Positions 18,901 through 28,738 of a stretch of DNA of 40,171 nucleotides are shown piece after piece (the stretch's first letter is position 1; each line of letters opens with the position of its first letter). The translations under genes and the position numbers were made by a program. Below the pieces are notes generated by a model that was given only the letters and a program-made list of their open reading frames with translations, had not been told where the DNA came from and made no database searches. This DNA comes from Teratosphaeria epicoccoides (lineage: Eukaryota; Ascomycota; Dothideomycetes; Mycosphaerellales; Teratosphaeriaceae). Where the stretch lies: the NCBI GenBank assembly GCA_021401465.1, contig JADDMT010000200.1:1-40171 (forward strand), given 5' to 3'.

Positions 18901-20897
18901 AGCTTAACTATAAGACTCATGACTAAGAGCTTTTAGCTATTATTGACGGCTTCAAGGAGTACCGACACTACCTCGAAGGCATAGTATACCCTATTAAGGT
19001 GCTTACTAACTATAACAACCTTCGCGGCTTCATAGGCGTGAAGCAGCTAAGTAGTTAGCAAGCAAGGTAGGCGACTTTCCTCGCTAGCTTTAACTTCGTT
19101 ATCTAGTATCGTTCTAGAAAGACGAATCCGGCTAATAGTCTATCGCGACAACTCGACTACGACACTAGGGAGCAGGGTAACTAACAGCTTCTTACTACAC
19201 TGCAAACGAAGCTTGTAGTTTAGGGTAGCGATCTGTCGTTAGCTCCTCTTATAGGTTAACTGTAGGTCTAATAGGGCCTCATAGCCTCCGCTAGTGACAA
19301 ACCCTCCTATCTAGCAGTTATAGCGACCGTGTCTAGCTTAATCCGTGCGGTAGTGAACTAGCTTACATGTAGTAAGCATGTAATGTCTAAAGAACCCTTT
19401 AAACGAAGTCTCAAGACTTATTTAGCGGTTGCAAGAGCGAGAACTAGAGTTAATTAATAAGGGTGTAGCCCTATAGGACACTATAGGCGGTCTGAAGTAC
19501 TAGACTAAGTCAGGCGACTTATAGTACTTTGATAATAGGCTCTACGTACCTACTAACTACATACTCTGTTTGCAGCTCCTCTGTATTCATTATGACGATG
19601 AACTCGCAGGCTATTTTGGCGCAAAGAAGACGATCGGACTTCTCGGACGCAAATACTAGTAGCTGACGCTAGAACAGGATGTCTCTAACTATGTCAAATC
19701 CTGCTAGACGTGCTAGGTTAGCAAATCTCGGCGCTATCGCCCCTATAGCGATACTTAGGCGCTCCTACTACTAGAGAGACTATAGTAAGACTTGACCATG
19801 GATTTTATCACTAACTAGCAAAGTAGAGAGGCGATATAGTTAATACTATCCTTATAGTAGTCGACTAATACTCGAAGATAAATGTCTTTATCCTATGTAC
19901 GAAAAAGTGCACAAGTAGCAAGCTTGCGTAACTACTTCGCGATGAAGTTATATAGCGCTTTAGTGTCCCCCGAAGTATCCTATTAGATCAAGGTTCTGTC
20001 TTTACTAGTAAATACTAGCAAGAATTTGTGTTTAAGGCGCATGTTAAGTACCGCCTAAGTATAGCATTCTATCTATAGACTAATAGTCAGACTAAACGTA
20101 TAAACTAGACTCTTAAGTAGTACTAAAGGTACTACTACGCTAAGAACTAGGATGCCTAGGCTAACGCAATTACTATAGCGGAATTTGCAGTTAATAACAG
20201 TATGTATGCTACTATGCGTATGTCGCCATTTCGGATTCTTTATGGCTTTGATCCGGAAATACACCTAGAACCGCCTTAGGACAAGTCTTCTAAGGAGAGG
20301 GTGCTAGCTACCGCGGAATTAGCGCGGCGTATGCGCGAGGTACATTCGGTACTAAAAGAACACTAGAAAAAGGCCTCAGAATCCTAGATTAAACATAATA
20401 ACGCCTATGCTAAACCGATGTAGTATGTAGTTAGTATGAAGGTGTTACTGTTAACGAGGAATCTTAAGCTAAAACTTCTAAGTAAGAAGATCACGCTAAG
20501 GTTCGTTAGACCCTTCTAGATACGCAACGCGATAGGCTCGTAGGCATACCGGCTATCGTTGCTATTGTTATATTGTGTGCATGACATCTTCTACGTATCT
20601 CTACTCGAACTATAGGTATAGCGCGAGGGCGAAGAGCCTGCAGACCCGATGCTAGTAGCAGAAGAGAACGAAGAGTAGGAAGTCGAGAGTATTAAGGACA
20701 GTATGTAGCATAAAGGCGCAACGTACTATCTAGTAAAGTAGAAAGGATACCTACCTAAGTACATATAATAGGTTCCGGCCGAAGACTACAAGAACACTCT
20801 AGAAGCTATTCGTGAATTCGAAGAGCGGAGGGGGCATAAGCAGGGCTTAAGAAGGTCAATTCGTAGGAAGATAAGAGTTTTAGAGCAGAATTCTTGA
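15939..20897 (+). pseudogene. E1 Gag-Pol-chromodomain polyprotein relic, copy B
   Basis: The start is inferred at 15939 (now ATA; ATG in copy A) and the frame ends at TGA 20895-20897, 1653 codons. Gag through RNase H and the C-terminus share one frame, so no programmed frameshift is needed; the integrase N-terminal stretch is offset by compensating 1-bp indels. Order: Gag with acidic Ser/Asp tract (~16210-16260) and knuckle remnant (~17100-17145); protease motif MLDDLAEVNVI (17346-17380); reverse transcriptase with VVYLDDILVY (18321-18350; first catalytic Asp now Asn in SINFKHAYY); RNase H (ETNAS, Asp to Asn); integrase with IHYDDELAGYFG, CQTC, MDFIT (19798), LDQGSVFTS; chromodomain (YLVK.KGY near 20724, then ...AEDYKN). 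The integrase catalytic Glu reads Lys at 20094, 35 residues after the second Asp. Dead copy. Confidence 0.88.
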
Positions 20898-21038
20898 CAC
20901 ATGTATATAGCGCATAACGCGCGGAGTAACAACGAGAAGCAAACGCCCTACTTATACATCATTGATGCCTTAAAGGCACACCTAGAATAAACCTAAGGAG
21001 AACAAGAGACATGCTCGGATTAGCTTCGTAGCTAATGC
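20898..21038. other. Spacer between convergent pol and antisense ORF
   Basis: About 140 bp separates the pol stop from the presumed antisense stop. I see no terminator structure or other feature. Confidence 0.5.
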
Positions 21039-22526
21039 TTAGCGACTACTAGTTAGGGGCTTCCTAACCGAACCTGAAGTAGAAGGGTCTTTCTTGTTAT
21101 AGTCTGCTAGGGACTACCTACTTGCACGGGGTCTACTAAACACCCTGAAGCGACTATGAGTAACAGGAGTAGTAACGCTATAAAGAGAGGCTAGCATCTT
21201 CTTCTTTAGTAGGTTGCAAGGGAGCTCGTCTTTAGAGCCTATAGTAGCTAGAGAGCTAGCGACATCCTTACTACACCTAGTCGCGACAACTACCTCATCC
21301 TTAGCATCAGAAGGCGAAGAGACTCAGGCGCGCTTGCGGCTATCGCGCTCGGCCCTCGAGATTAACTTGCGCTTCTTGACATAAGTGTCGACTACATTAT
21401 CGGACTTAGTGTCCCCCTTAGGCGTAACTAGTGTAGTAACACTATAGCGCGAAGGGATCATGTTAGGACCGAAGGTATCCTAGATGTTGTCATCCTCCTT
21501 ATCCTCAAAGATCTAGCCTAGAGGCTTGTGTCTTAGCGTCTTAGCGGACGTAGTGCGGATCGCAAGTAGGGAAGGTTTAGCTTCCTTGTCGCTAACCTTA
21601 ATTTCGGCCCTAGCCTTCTTCTTCTTCTTAGACAGTAGCGTCGAGGCGGCGTAGACAGTAGCGCTATAATGTGTTAGCTGTACGCACGCGACAGGATTCG
21701 AGTAAGTAACTTACGGCTTAGTCCTTAGGACCGGCTTAGAGGCAGGCTGCCTCTCGGTATAGCGCTAGGGCGTAGCCTTAGCGGCGGGAACGGTGAATTG
21801 CTTGATGACCTTCTTGCGGATTATCCGCGTCTCGAAGTCATCGTTTATAGAGTCAAGGGCCCTAAGTTGCTAACGCTAACAGCTAGTCGGATATTTCTCG
21901 ACGCTAACGTTAGCCTAGTAGGGAAAGTCAGCATTTATACTTAGAGGGTACTCGTACTATATATGTACTATGGCGAATATCTCGACCCTAATAGTTAGTA
22001 CCTTTAAGATCTTCTAGACTAAGTCTATGATTAGACCTAGACAAACGTTTTCGCCTGTTAGTAGAGAGTCGAAGCGAACACTGCTGTGAGAACAGTTAGC
22101 AGTTGTAGTAAAGCATAAGAGGGCGCTAAGCAGGTAGGCAAGTACCTCGCGGTACTTAGCCTATAGCCTGTTTATAGTCAGAGTACCTTTAGCAACTCTC
22201 TTGTTACGCGTACTCTAGAAGTCATCGATGTTACGGCAGAGCTAGGTATACTTACTATATATCTCTTTAGGGAGGTCTTAGCATTTTTGATGCTTGCTAT
22301 TATAGTTAACATAATTGTAGTAGATACTACCCTCATTAAATCTGCCGACGTATATCTCGGCTATGCTTTAGTTAGTATTAGCCATGCATACCTCGCGGGT
22401 AGGGGACGCCTTACTAACACACAGAGGAGAGATGTGTGTAGCTTGGCTACCAAGGTTGTTAAGGCATTATTAACATAAGCGACAATTGCGGGCAGAGCGA
22501 GTAGCGTTAAACTTAGTCTGTAGCAT
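21039..22526 (-). pseudogene. E1 antisense ORF, full-length copy (~495 codons)
   Basis: From the conserved ATG (22526-22524) the reading register holds without net indel to TAA at 21041-21039. The first third matches the copy at 14877, including Cys 18, 21, 47 and 82. The middle is mixed. The C-terminal ~250 residues are basic and Ser/Lys/Arg-rich (SKKKKKARAEIKVSDKEAK, VKKRKLISRAERDSRKRA, GSKDELPCNLLKKKM), with several possible nuclear localisation signals. Composition turns hydrophobic after the TAA, supporting it as the natural end, although a RIP-made CAA to TAA change cannot be excluded. In-frame TAGs fit Gln or Trp. Function is unknown. The opposite orientation, separate TATA box and position between pol and the 3' LTR point to an accessory gene expressed from its own promoter, possibly nuclear. 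I recognise no named family. Confidence 0.6.
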
Positions 22527-22690
22527 ATAAGCCATTATTGCTAAGATAAGTGAATTGATCATGATTAATTGATTAAAGAAGAAGAAGCTCGGGTTTAGAC
22601 CTGCAGACACGGCGAGGTATAAGCTAAGCAAAATAGGAGCGGAGGTTAATGTTAGTGTCTTAGAACAGGAAGTTTAGGGAAGCAACGAGG

Positions 22691-22698
22691 TTTTTATA
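22691..22698 (-). promoter_or_regulatory. TATA box of E1 antisense ORF, copy B
   Basis: TATAAAAA on the minus strand, identical to 14705-14712, lies 165 bp upstream of the ATG at 22526. Confidence 0.55.
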
Positions 22699-23319
22699 CT
22701 CTCTGACAGCCCCCCTGTTACCTACCGCAACTATTAAGCTAGTAACTCGAACTACATACGCAGAGTACCTACCTTTAGTTAACTTATAAGAGGACTAAAT
22801 GATGCAAGAACAGATAACGTAGCTGTTACGCATGTATGCTAACTATACTCGTACTAGCCTACTAGTATGAAAATGTAGCGAGACCCGCGCTAGGAGCGCG
22901 CTCCTGCCGTTTTAAGCGGTACGCGTAGAGTGTCCGCGTACTTTCCTACTACCCTAAGGTTCTGCGACACGTTCTTCACAGTCACGACTAAATAGGGACG
23001 GCTAAGCTACTTGGCAAGGCTAGCGCGCATGCTCGCCCTATAATTTCAAAGATTAACTAAAGTACGTACTCGTAGTTTCCTGATATCCCGATCTGCATGT
23101 AAAGCGAAGGTGTTACAAAGCCGCCTAACATGTAACAGATTAAAACCCGCCCGAGTTAGTAGCCTCCGCCCTGTACTCGCTACAAAGGTGTTAAGGTATA
23201 CACATAACACATGTTACATAGGCTATCTACCTATTTACTCTTACGTAGTATAAGCATGCTATATCCTATACCCTATATGTTCCGCGTGTATTACTCGGTA
23301 AGGCTAGGGACATCCTCAT
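22699..23319. other. E1 non-coding region upstream of antisense promoter
   Basis: No coding frame. It is the inverted homologue of 14085-14704. It contains the conserved 14-bp palindrome at 22892-22905, with most other differences between the copies being transitions. Confidence 0.5.
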
Positions 23320-23333
23320 AGGAGGAGGGGTAG
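23320..23333 (+). other. E1 polypurine tract, copy B
   Basis: AGGAGGAGGGGTAG directly before the 3' LTR; the expected plus-strand priming site. Confidence 0.8.
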
Positions 23334-23693
23334 TGATACGGTTAATACTAGGGGGCTATTAGAGCCGCATAGGTTCTGATGCCTGCCCTTAGCATGTAGT
23401 AACCCTGCTATACATAGCAAGGGGGTTCTTCGTACATACGTTAGTTTGTATGTCGTCTAAGTAGGATTAATGGTCGACGTAGGACGCCCCTATGTCGCTA
23501 ACCCTATAGTACCCCTACGGGGTTAGGCTTAGACATGCTTTCCCTAATTAAGGGACTTCAGGGGTTATGAGTACCCTTAACGCCACCTCTGCGATAAGCA
23601 GAAAGTAGCACTGTCTTATACCTACTAAAAGGTCGGATTACTCTGTCATACTACGAGACATTTTCATATCATATAGCATATATATCTATATCA
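23334..23693 (+). repeat. E1 3' LTR, copy B (360 bp)
   Basis: Starts TGATACGGTT and ends TCTATATCA. It keeps intact TG...CA ends, unlike the 5' LTR whose terminal CA has become TA. Right flank is TCTGA within E2-type pol. Confidence 0.9.
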
Positions 23694-25914
23694 TCTGAAG
23701 TTAAGATCAAGTTCATAATTCCTAATAAATACAAAGAGTTTGCTACTCTTTTCGAGGAAGAACCTAACTAAGAGGCTCTGCTAGAACACTAGGAGTAGGA
23801 TCATGAGATGCCTCTACGCCTAGGCAGAACGCTGACAAAGCAACTAGTTTGCCTATTGTTAGCGGCTAAACTAGAGATACTCCGGAAATACCTTGAAGAC
23901 AACCTCTAGAAAGGCTTTATCCGTGAACCGTAGTTACTAGCAGGATATCCGATTTAATTTGTCCTAAAGGGAGAAGATAACTAGCAACTTTATATTAACT
24001 ATTATAGATTACATAACATTATAATAAAGAACAGCTATCCGCTTCTACTGCTTTCTAAATTACAGGATCGCCTGTAAGGAGTAGTATAGTTCTTAAAGTT
24101 TAACATACTAGGAGCATACAACTAAATTCAAATCAAGGAAGGCGAAGAATAGACGACTACGTTCTAAACTAGGTTTAGATACTACAAGTATATAGTCATG
24201 CTATTTAGGTTAACGAACGCCATAGCTACGTAGTAGGCATTTATTAACAATATGCTACGAGATTACCTTAACGTCTCCGTGGTTATATACTTAGATGACA
24301 TGCTTGTCTACTTACAAATAATCGAAGAACATAGGACTTACATGCGTAAGGTACTTCACAAACTTCAGGATTACAACCTAAAGGTCAAACCTTAGAAGAA
24401 CAAGTTTCATAAGCAGGAAGTCTAATTCCTCGGCTATCTAGTAGCCTAGGACGGAATTGTAATAGACACTAAGAAGGTCAAAGTTATGAAGGAGTAGCCT
24501 ACGCTAACTAATGTTAAGGAAGTATAGTCCTTCCTTAGGTTTGCTAACTTCTACTAGAGGTTCATTGCGAACTATTCTAAGATTACCGCGCTACTTACAA
24601 TGCTTACGACAAAGGATACACTATTCGTTTAGGACAAGGCCTAACAGAATGCCTTCAAGGAACTTAAGTAACAGTTTACAGATTAACTAATCTTGCTTGT
24701 ATTCGACCCTAATAAGCCTATCACGGTCGAAACAGATGCCTCTAACATAGCACTTAGGGCATGCTTAAGCTAACTAGGACCGAGTAGATGACTACAGCTA
24801 GTCGCCTTTTACTTGAGGAAGCTGTCTAGACCTAAGCTCTACTACGACGTCTACGACAAAGAGCTTCTAGGCATAGTAGATGCCTACAAGGCTTAGCGAG
24901 TCTACTTAGAAGGACCTAAACACTAGGGTACAGTCTACACGGACTACAAGAACTTGCGATACTTTACTACAACGAAAGAGTTAAACTGACGACAAGTCCG
25001 ATAGAGTAAGGAACTCTCTAGCTTTAACTACAAGATCGTCTATCGTAAGGGATCCGATGACGTACGCGCTAATGCACTTAGTCGTCAGACTAACTACATG
25101 AAGGGCGTAAAGAGAGAGAAACATGCTATCTCTAGGAGAATAGCGATAGAATGCTTAGAGTCAACTAACTCGCGGCTACAGCTATCGTATAGACTAGTGA
25201 ATTCTAGGACAACCTGAAGAATGCACTTGTCTACGATCTAACCATACTTACTATCCGTAACGAAATTAATAGACAGGAGAACTAGGAAGACAAAGATAGA
25301 GTACTTCTCTTCTAAGGACTAGTATATATGCTAACATCCTTACGTTTAGAGCTACTACGCCTCTGACACAACGTTCCTTAGGCAGGACACCTAGTAGTGT
25401 CTAAAATGAAGCAAATTCTCTAGTAAGAATATTACTTCCCTAGGATAGGCAAAGCAATTAAGGACTATGTCCGTTTATATGTAACTTACTAACAGAGTAA
25501 GCATAACTATCATAAACCATATAGGCTACTACGACCGCTAAAGGTACCCTAACGGCTATAGGAATCACTTGCTATAGACTTTATCGTCAAACTACTATAG
25601 TCAAGAGAACCTACTACTACTAAGTTCTTTAATGGAATCATGGTAGTAGTCAACTAATTTACTAAGTTTAGAAAGTTTATTCTATATTACGAAGACTTTA
25701 AGACTAAAGATATCGCACATGTCTTCATTAAGTAGGTAGTAGCATTACATAGCATGCTACGAGACTTAGTTACAGACTAAGGGTCTATATTTACCTCTAA
25801 CTTCTAGAAAGCCCTAATGAGACAATTCTAGGTTAAGTACTAACTTAGCACTTCCTTCTACCCTTAGACAGATAGACAAACAGAACGTCTAAATCAGATA
25901 CTAGAACAGTACTA
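23694..25914 (+). pseudogene. E2-family pol fragment D (RT, RNase H, integrase)
   Basis: This is homologous, in opposite orientation, to about 32310-30060 of the complete E2. Reverse transcriptase motifs include VIYLDDMLVYL (near 24285-24318). RNase H keeps VETDAS and the DKELLGIVDAYKA Glu motif. Integrase has the zinc-binding region with both cysteines of the CxxC pair reading Tyr (YVTY), as expected from RIP of TGT/TGC, then DFIVKLL, TDQGSIFTS and DRQTERLNQ, so the catalytic DDE residues are still readable. It starts mid-pol at the E1 LTR (23693) and ends mid-integrase at 25914 where family E3 begins. Gag, chromodomain, antisense ORF and LTRs of this copy are absent from the window. Confidence 0.85.
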
Positions 25915-26040
25915 TGAAGGGCTAGGCCCTTAGACCCTAGCACAGGCTAAGGCTAATGCAGAGCACAGTCCCTAGCTATAAGGGGCTAGCAACCCTGAGA
26001 CCTGTTTCTCTCTCCTTCATCGTACTTGTGAAATACTACA
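25915..26040 (+). repeat. Putative E3 5' LTR (126 bp)
   Basis: The boundary at 25915 is where homology to E2 pol stops. The segment starts TGAAGGGC and ends AATACTACA, and E3 Gag begins 53 bp later. TG...CA ends support an LTR, but no second copy exists in the window to prove it. Confidence 0.4.
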
Positions 26041-26093
26041 TGAACCCCTATGTATACGTTGTTTACCTGTGACATTAAGTACGATCAATTACT

Positions 26094-27425
26094 ATGGAAA
26101 ACCTAGCTCCTACAGACTTTACACTAGGCACTAAGTCAAGTAGCCTAGTTAGCGAAGGACTAACTATTACGACACTAGCCGAAATCCAAGCAGTCATTAA
26201 AGAGCTTGTGAACTATTAGCGATAAGTAGAAAGCGAATTAGCTGCTACGCAGGCCGCGCTAATTGCCGCGGAAGCTACATCACGCTAGTAACTAGCATCG
26301 CTAGCGCTAGCCCTAACAGACTAACCTACAGACGCGTTAGTAAGGGCCTTTCTTCAGGCGTTCTCTGCAGGAACCTATCCGGGATCTAGTAATAATGTAG
26401 CGGGGTCACGCAAATAGAAACCGCCGTATTAGGACAGTAAGGCAGAGACCTTCCGAGACTACCTCATAAGGATAAGGAGTTTGTACTATACGCATTCTAA
26501 GCTAAAACCCCTGCTCTCATGGAAATACTACTAGGATACCACGTATAACACGCTACCCTTATGTCAACGAGCCCGGATGCGACATTACTAGGACAAAGGG
26601 AACACAGAAGGGAGGGACCCCGAGGAGTTCTTCATGTAAGTCAAGCTTGTGTTTGCAGATAGTAACAAGGCAGCTAAGGCTCTAGAGTAACTAACTAACC
26701 TTAGGCACGCGCCTAGGCAGCTATAGCACAAATACTAGCTTGAATTTAACGGACTCCTGCTAAGCGTAGGCGGAGACCTATAGAATGACAAGAAGAAGAT
26801 CGGATACTTAAAGAACATGTTTTCGAACCCCGCCTAGATGTACATGGCGAACGTGAAGGACTATAGGGATTATTACGTGTTCTCTGAAGAGATTAAGCTA
26901 GTCATGACTAACTTAGAAAAGACAGACTAGTTCAAAGCAGCGCATCGAAGATAGCTAAAAGAGAAGGACTAGGAGCTAGGCACAGACATAATAGTTACTA
27001 CTTATATATAAGGGGGAACTATAGCGACTTATGTCGATGCGGACAGGGACACTGTCATGGCGCCTACCCGCATGACTAGTAACTAGGGACAAACGCGCGG
27101 ACAACGCTAGAATAGCGGAGGGAAACAGCGAGCTAAGTAGGTAGACGTAGCTAAGCGAGACAGACACCGCGAGAAGAACCTCTGTGTCTAGTGTAGGGTG
27201 TCTAGACACTAGATAAAAGGCTGCCTATATGCATTAGCGACCCTACTAACAAGGATTAATGTTGCGCATGTACTACCCCTCCTAGATGACAACAAAGAAG
27301 AAGTAGTTTCTGCGAGCAACAACTCAGGAAAAGAGTAACTCTTACTTGTAGTCAGGAGCTAAGAGTAGATAAGGCGTTAGCAGAAGGTTAGGAGAAGGCA
27401 AAAGGTTCGATAGACAGGAATCTGA
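26094..27425 (+). pseudogene. E3 Gag relic
   Basis: ATG 26094 opens a frame of 444 codons ending at TGA 27423-27425; TGA is rarely made by RIP here, so it is probably the natural stop. The N-terminus is a helical, Ala/Gln-rich coiled-coil-like segment (ELAATQAALIAAEATS). The capsid-like middle contains AETFRDYLIRIRSLYYTHSK, MFSNPAQMYMANVKDY with TAGs read as Gln, and a basic Gly/Arg/Gln-rich stretch. A good CCHC knuckle follows at 27183-27224 (C-x2-C-x4-H-x4-C). The protein would form the virus-like particle and bind element RNA. TAG interruptions fit Gln throughout. Pol lies in the -1 frame and overlaps this end by roughly 70 nt. Confidence 0.75.
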
Positions 27426-28188
27426 TATATACTGATGTAGTCCTTACAAATAATCTCGGAACATTAGCTCTTATTGACAAAGGGTACTAATGCTATACTG
27501 TAATTAACGGGGACCTCGCAAAAGACCTCGGCATGAGCTTCGTTAGTCATGAAACGCGAGTAGCGAAGAGAGCGTCTACATTAATGTAGGACTTAAAGAT
27601 TAAAGGCATAGTCGCTTTCTAGATAGAAATCGCTAGGTGCTAGCAGATAGTCTATACGTATGTAGTATTAGACCTCGCCTTCCTAGTGATTTTAGGGAAC
27701 CTGTAGAAAGTGCACAATAAAATCCGGACATAGCTAGACAAACGCTAGTATTACTATAGCAGAGCAGGAAAGTAGGTAGACGAAGGTCTTTACTAACAGG
27801 AGTATAAAGACTATAGTAGCTTTACCTAGCTAGCCGTGTCTTTAACCTTAGACATCAAGAAAGCGCTCAAAACAAAGGACTACCCGACTATAAGAGACCT
27901 TGAAGCTATACTACCTCTAGAGGTTCGCGAAATGGCTTGGCTGTTTTGTTGTCAGGAAGCAGACAAACTAGTACCTTACTAGCCTAGCATTAACCATTAG
28001 ATCGAACTCTAGGAACAACTAGACGGATCCTAGCCTCTATTTCCCTAGGGGCCGCTATATAGCATGTTAAAAGAGGAGCTCTTAGTCCTAAGAAAGTCTC
28101 TTGATAAACTCCTAGGGAAGGGCTTCATCTAAGCTACAAACTTAGAAGCCGCTACACCCGTGCTTTTTGTTAAGAAGCCTAGGGGAGG
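27353..28188 (+). pseudogene. E3 Pol relic, part 1 (protease, RT start)
   Basis: The frame is -1 relative to Gag and can be followed from about 27353 (QELRVDKALAEG). The protease region has TLALIDKGYQCYTVINGDL near 27461-27515, so the usual D-S/T-G active site reads D-K-G. A flap-like tail and linker follow, then the N-terminal RT segment with LPLEVREMAWLF, KLLGKGFI and PVLFVKKPRGG at 28188. There the complete E2 is inserted, and the reading resumes exactly at 35184 with LRFC. Because RIP only substitutes bases, the maintained -1 offset probably reflects true Gag/Pol organisation (programmed -1 shift). Confidence 0.75.
28184..28188 (+). repeat. Target-site duplication GGAGG (left copy)
   Basis: GGAGG directly precedes the E2 LTR (TGTCAT...) and recurs at 35179-35183 directly after the other LTR. 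Removing the element and one copy restores a continuous RT frame in E3. Confidence 0.95.
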
Positions 28189-28658
28189 TGTCATAAGGGT
28201 AGGTGCTAATAGCAGGAAGGGGATTAGGTGTTAGACTCGCAGAGCTATAAAGAATATCGAGAATAGTAATTGTCCTTGTAACTAACTATCCCCTAGGGAA
28301 AGGGAATTAAATTAAGCACGAAGCTCCTAACTGCCTATCCTGAAGCTATCCCTATATACTAGAGAGACAGAGCACCTCTGTTAGATCTGTTAATAGACCT
28401 AATAGATCTATGTCTATAGATCTGTAGACTAACCCTATAGATCCGAGAGTCTGTCATCCTATAACAGATCCCTTCTCCCTTATAGGCCTATAGATCTGTA
28501 GACTAACCCTATAGATCTAGAGATCTGTCCTTACATGACAGATCCTTTCTCCTTTGACTATACCTATAACTCATAGTACTCCTATGACTATACTATGACT
28601 TATAGCACTTAGGACACTTATGATACTATGACTTATAGTACTCCTAACACTCATGACA
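28189..28658 (-). repeat. E2 3' LTR (470 bp)
   Basis: TGTCATAAGG...CTCATGACA. It differs from the right LTR mostly by transitions, with at least one transversion (GAG versus GAT near 28255). It contains a 30-bp direct repeat (28414-28443 and 28488-28517) built around AGATCTGTAGACTAACCC, and near its end several ACT(T/C)ATAGTACTCC-like units. Confidence 0.95.
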
Positions 28659-28672
28659 CTATCCCCCTCTTA
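28659..28672 (-). other. E2 polypurine tract
   Basis: On the minus strand TAAGAGGGGGATAG lies directly before the 3' LTR. The related tract in the fragment at 13101-13114 confirms it. Confidence 0.7.
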
Positions 28673-28738
28673 GCCTAGCTTGTCCCTAAGCTACCTTATT
28701 AGTACGGGGTTTCTCTTGTTATTTCCTTTTGTGCTATG

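Larger units (their letters stand above)
15530..23693 (+). mobile_element. E1 chromovirus copy B, long two-LTR structure
   Basis: An 8164-bp unit: 5' LTR, 49-bp leader, Gag-Pol with C-terminal chromodomain, an antisense ORF, polypurine tract and 3' LTR. The flanks do not match: TAGCA on the left (E1 fragment) and TCTGA on the right (E2 pol fragment D). The two ends therefore do not come from one simple insertion in this place; LTR or inter-element recombination is likely. Confidence 0.85.
25915..28188 (+). mobile_element. E3 Ty3/gypsy element, left part
   Basis: A third gypsy family inserted in E2 fragment D. It contains a putative short LTR, Gag, protease and the start of reverse transcriptase, and is interrupted at 28188 by the complete E2. 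It resumes at 35184 after the GGAGG duplication. Confidence 0.8.

Noticed and set aside
20073..20264. 63-codon ORF on the minus strand
   Set aside because: Shadow of E1 integrase between the catalytic Glu position and the C-terminal domain.
15939..20897. Alternative genetic code with TAG/TAA read as Gln
   Set aside because: Trp positions, Cys to Tyr, His to Tyr, Thr to Ile and ATG to ATA changes occur as well, on both strands, and in the LTRs. That fits RIP and not stop-codon reassignment.
22287..22478. 63-codon ORF on the plus strand (and 14925-15125 minus)
   Set aside because: Both are reverse shadows of the E1 antisense ORF. The frame used by the antisense ORF has the conserved TATA, shared ATG, long register and coding-like composition; the shadow does not extend.
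26976..27209. 77-codon ORF on the minus strand
   Set aside because: Shadow of E3 Gag near the zinc knuckle.
28381..28650. CRISPR-like spaced repeats
   Set aside because: Only two long copies within an LTR, repeated in every E2 LTR; LTR-internal repeats in a eukaryotic element explain them.
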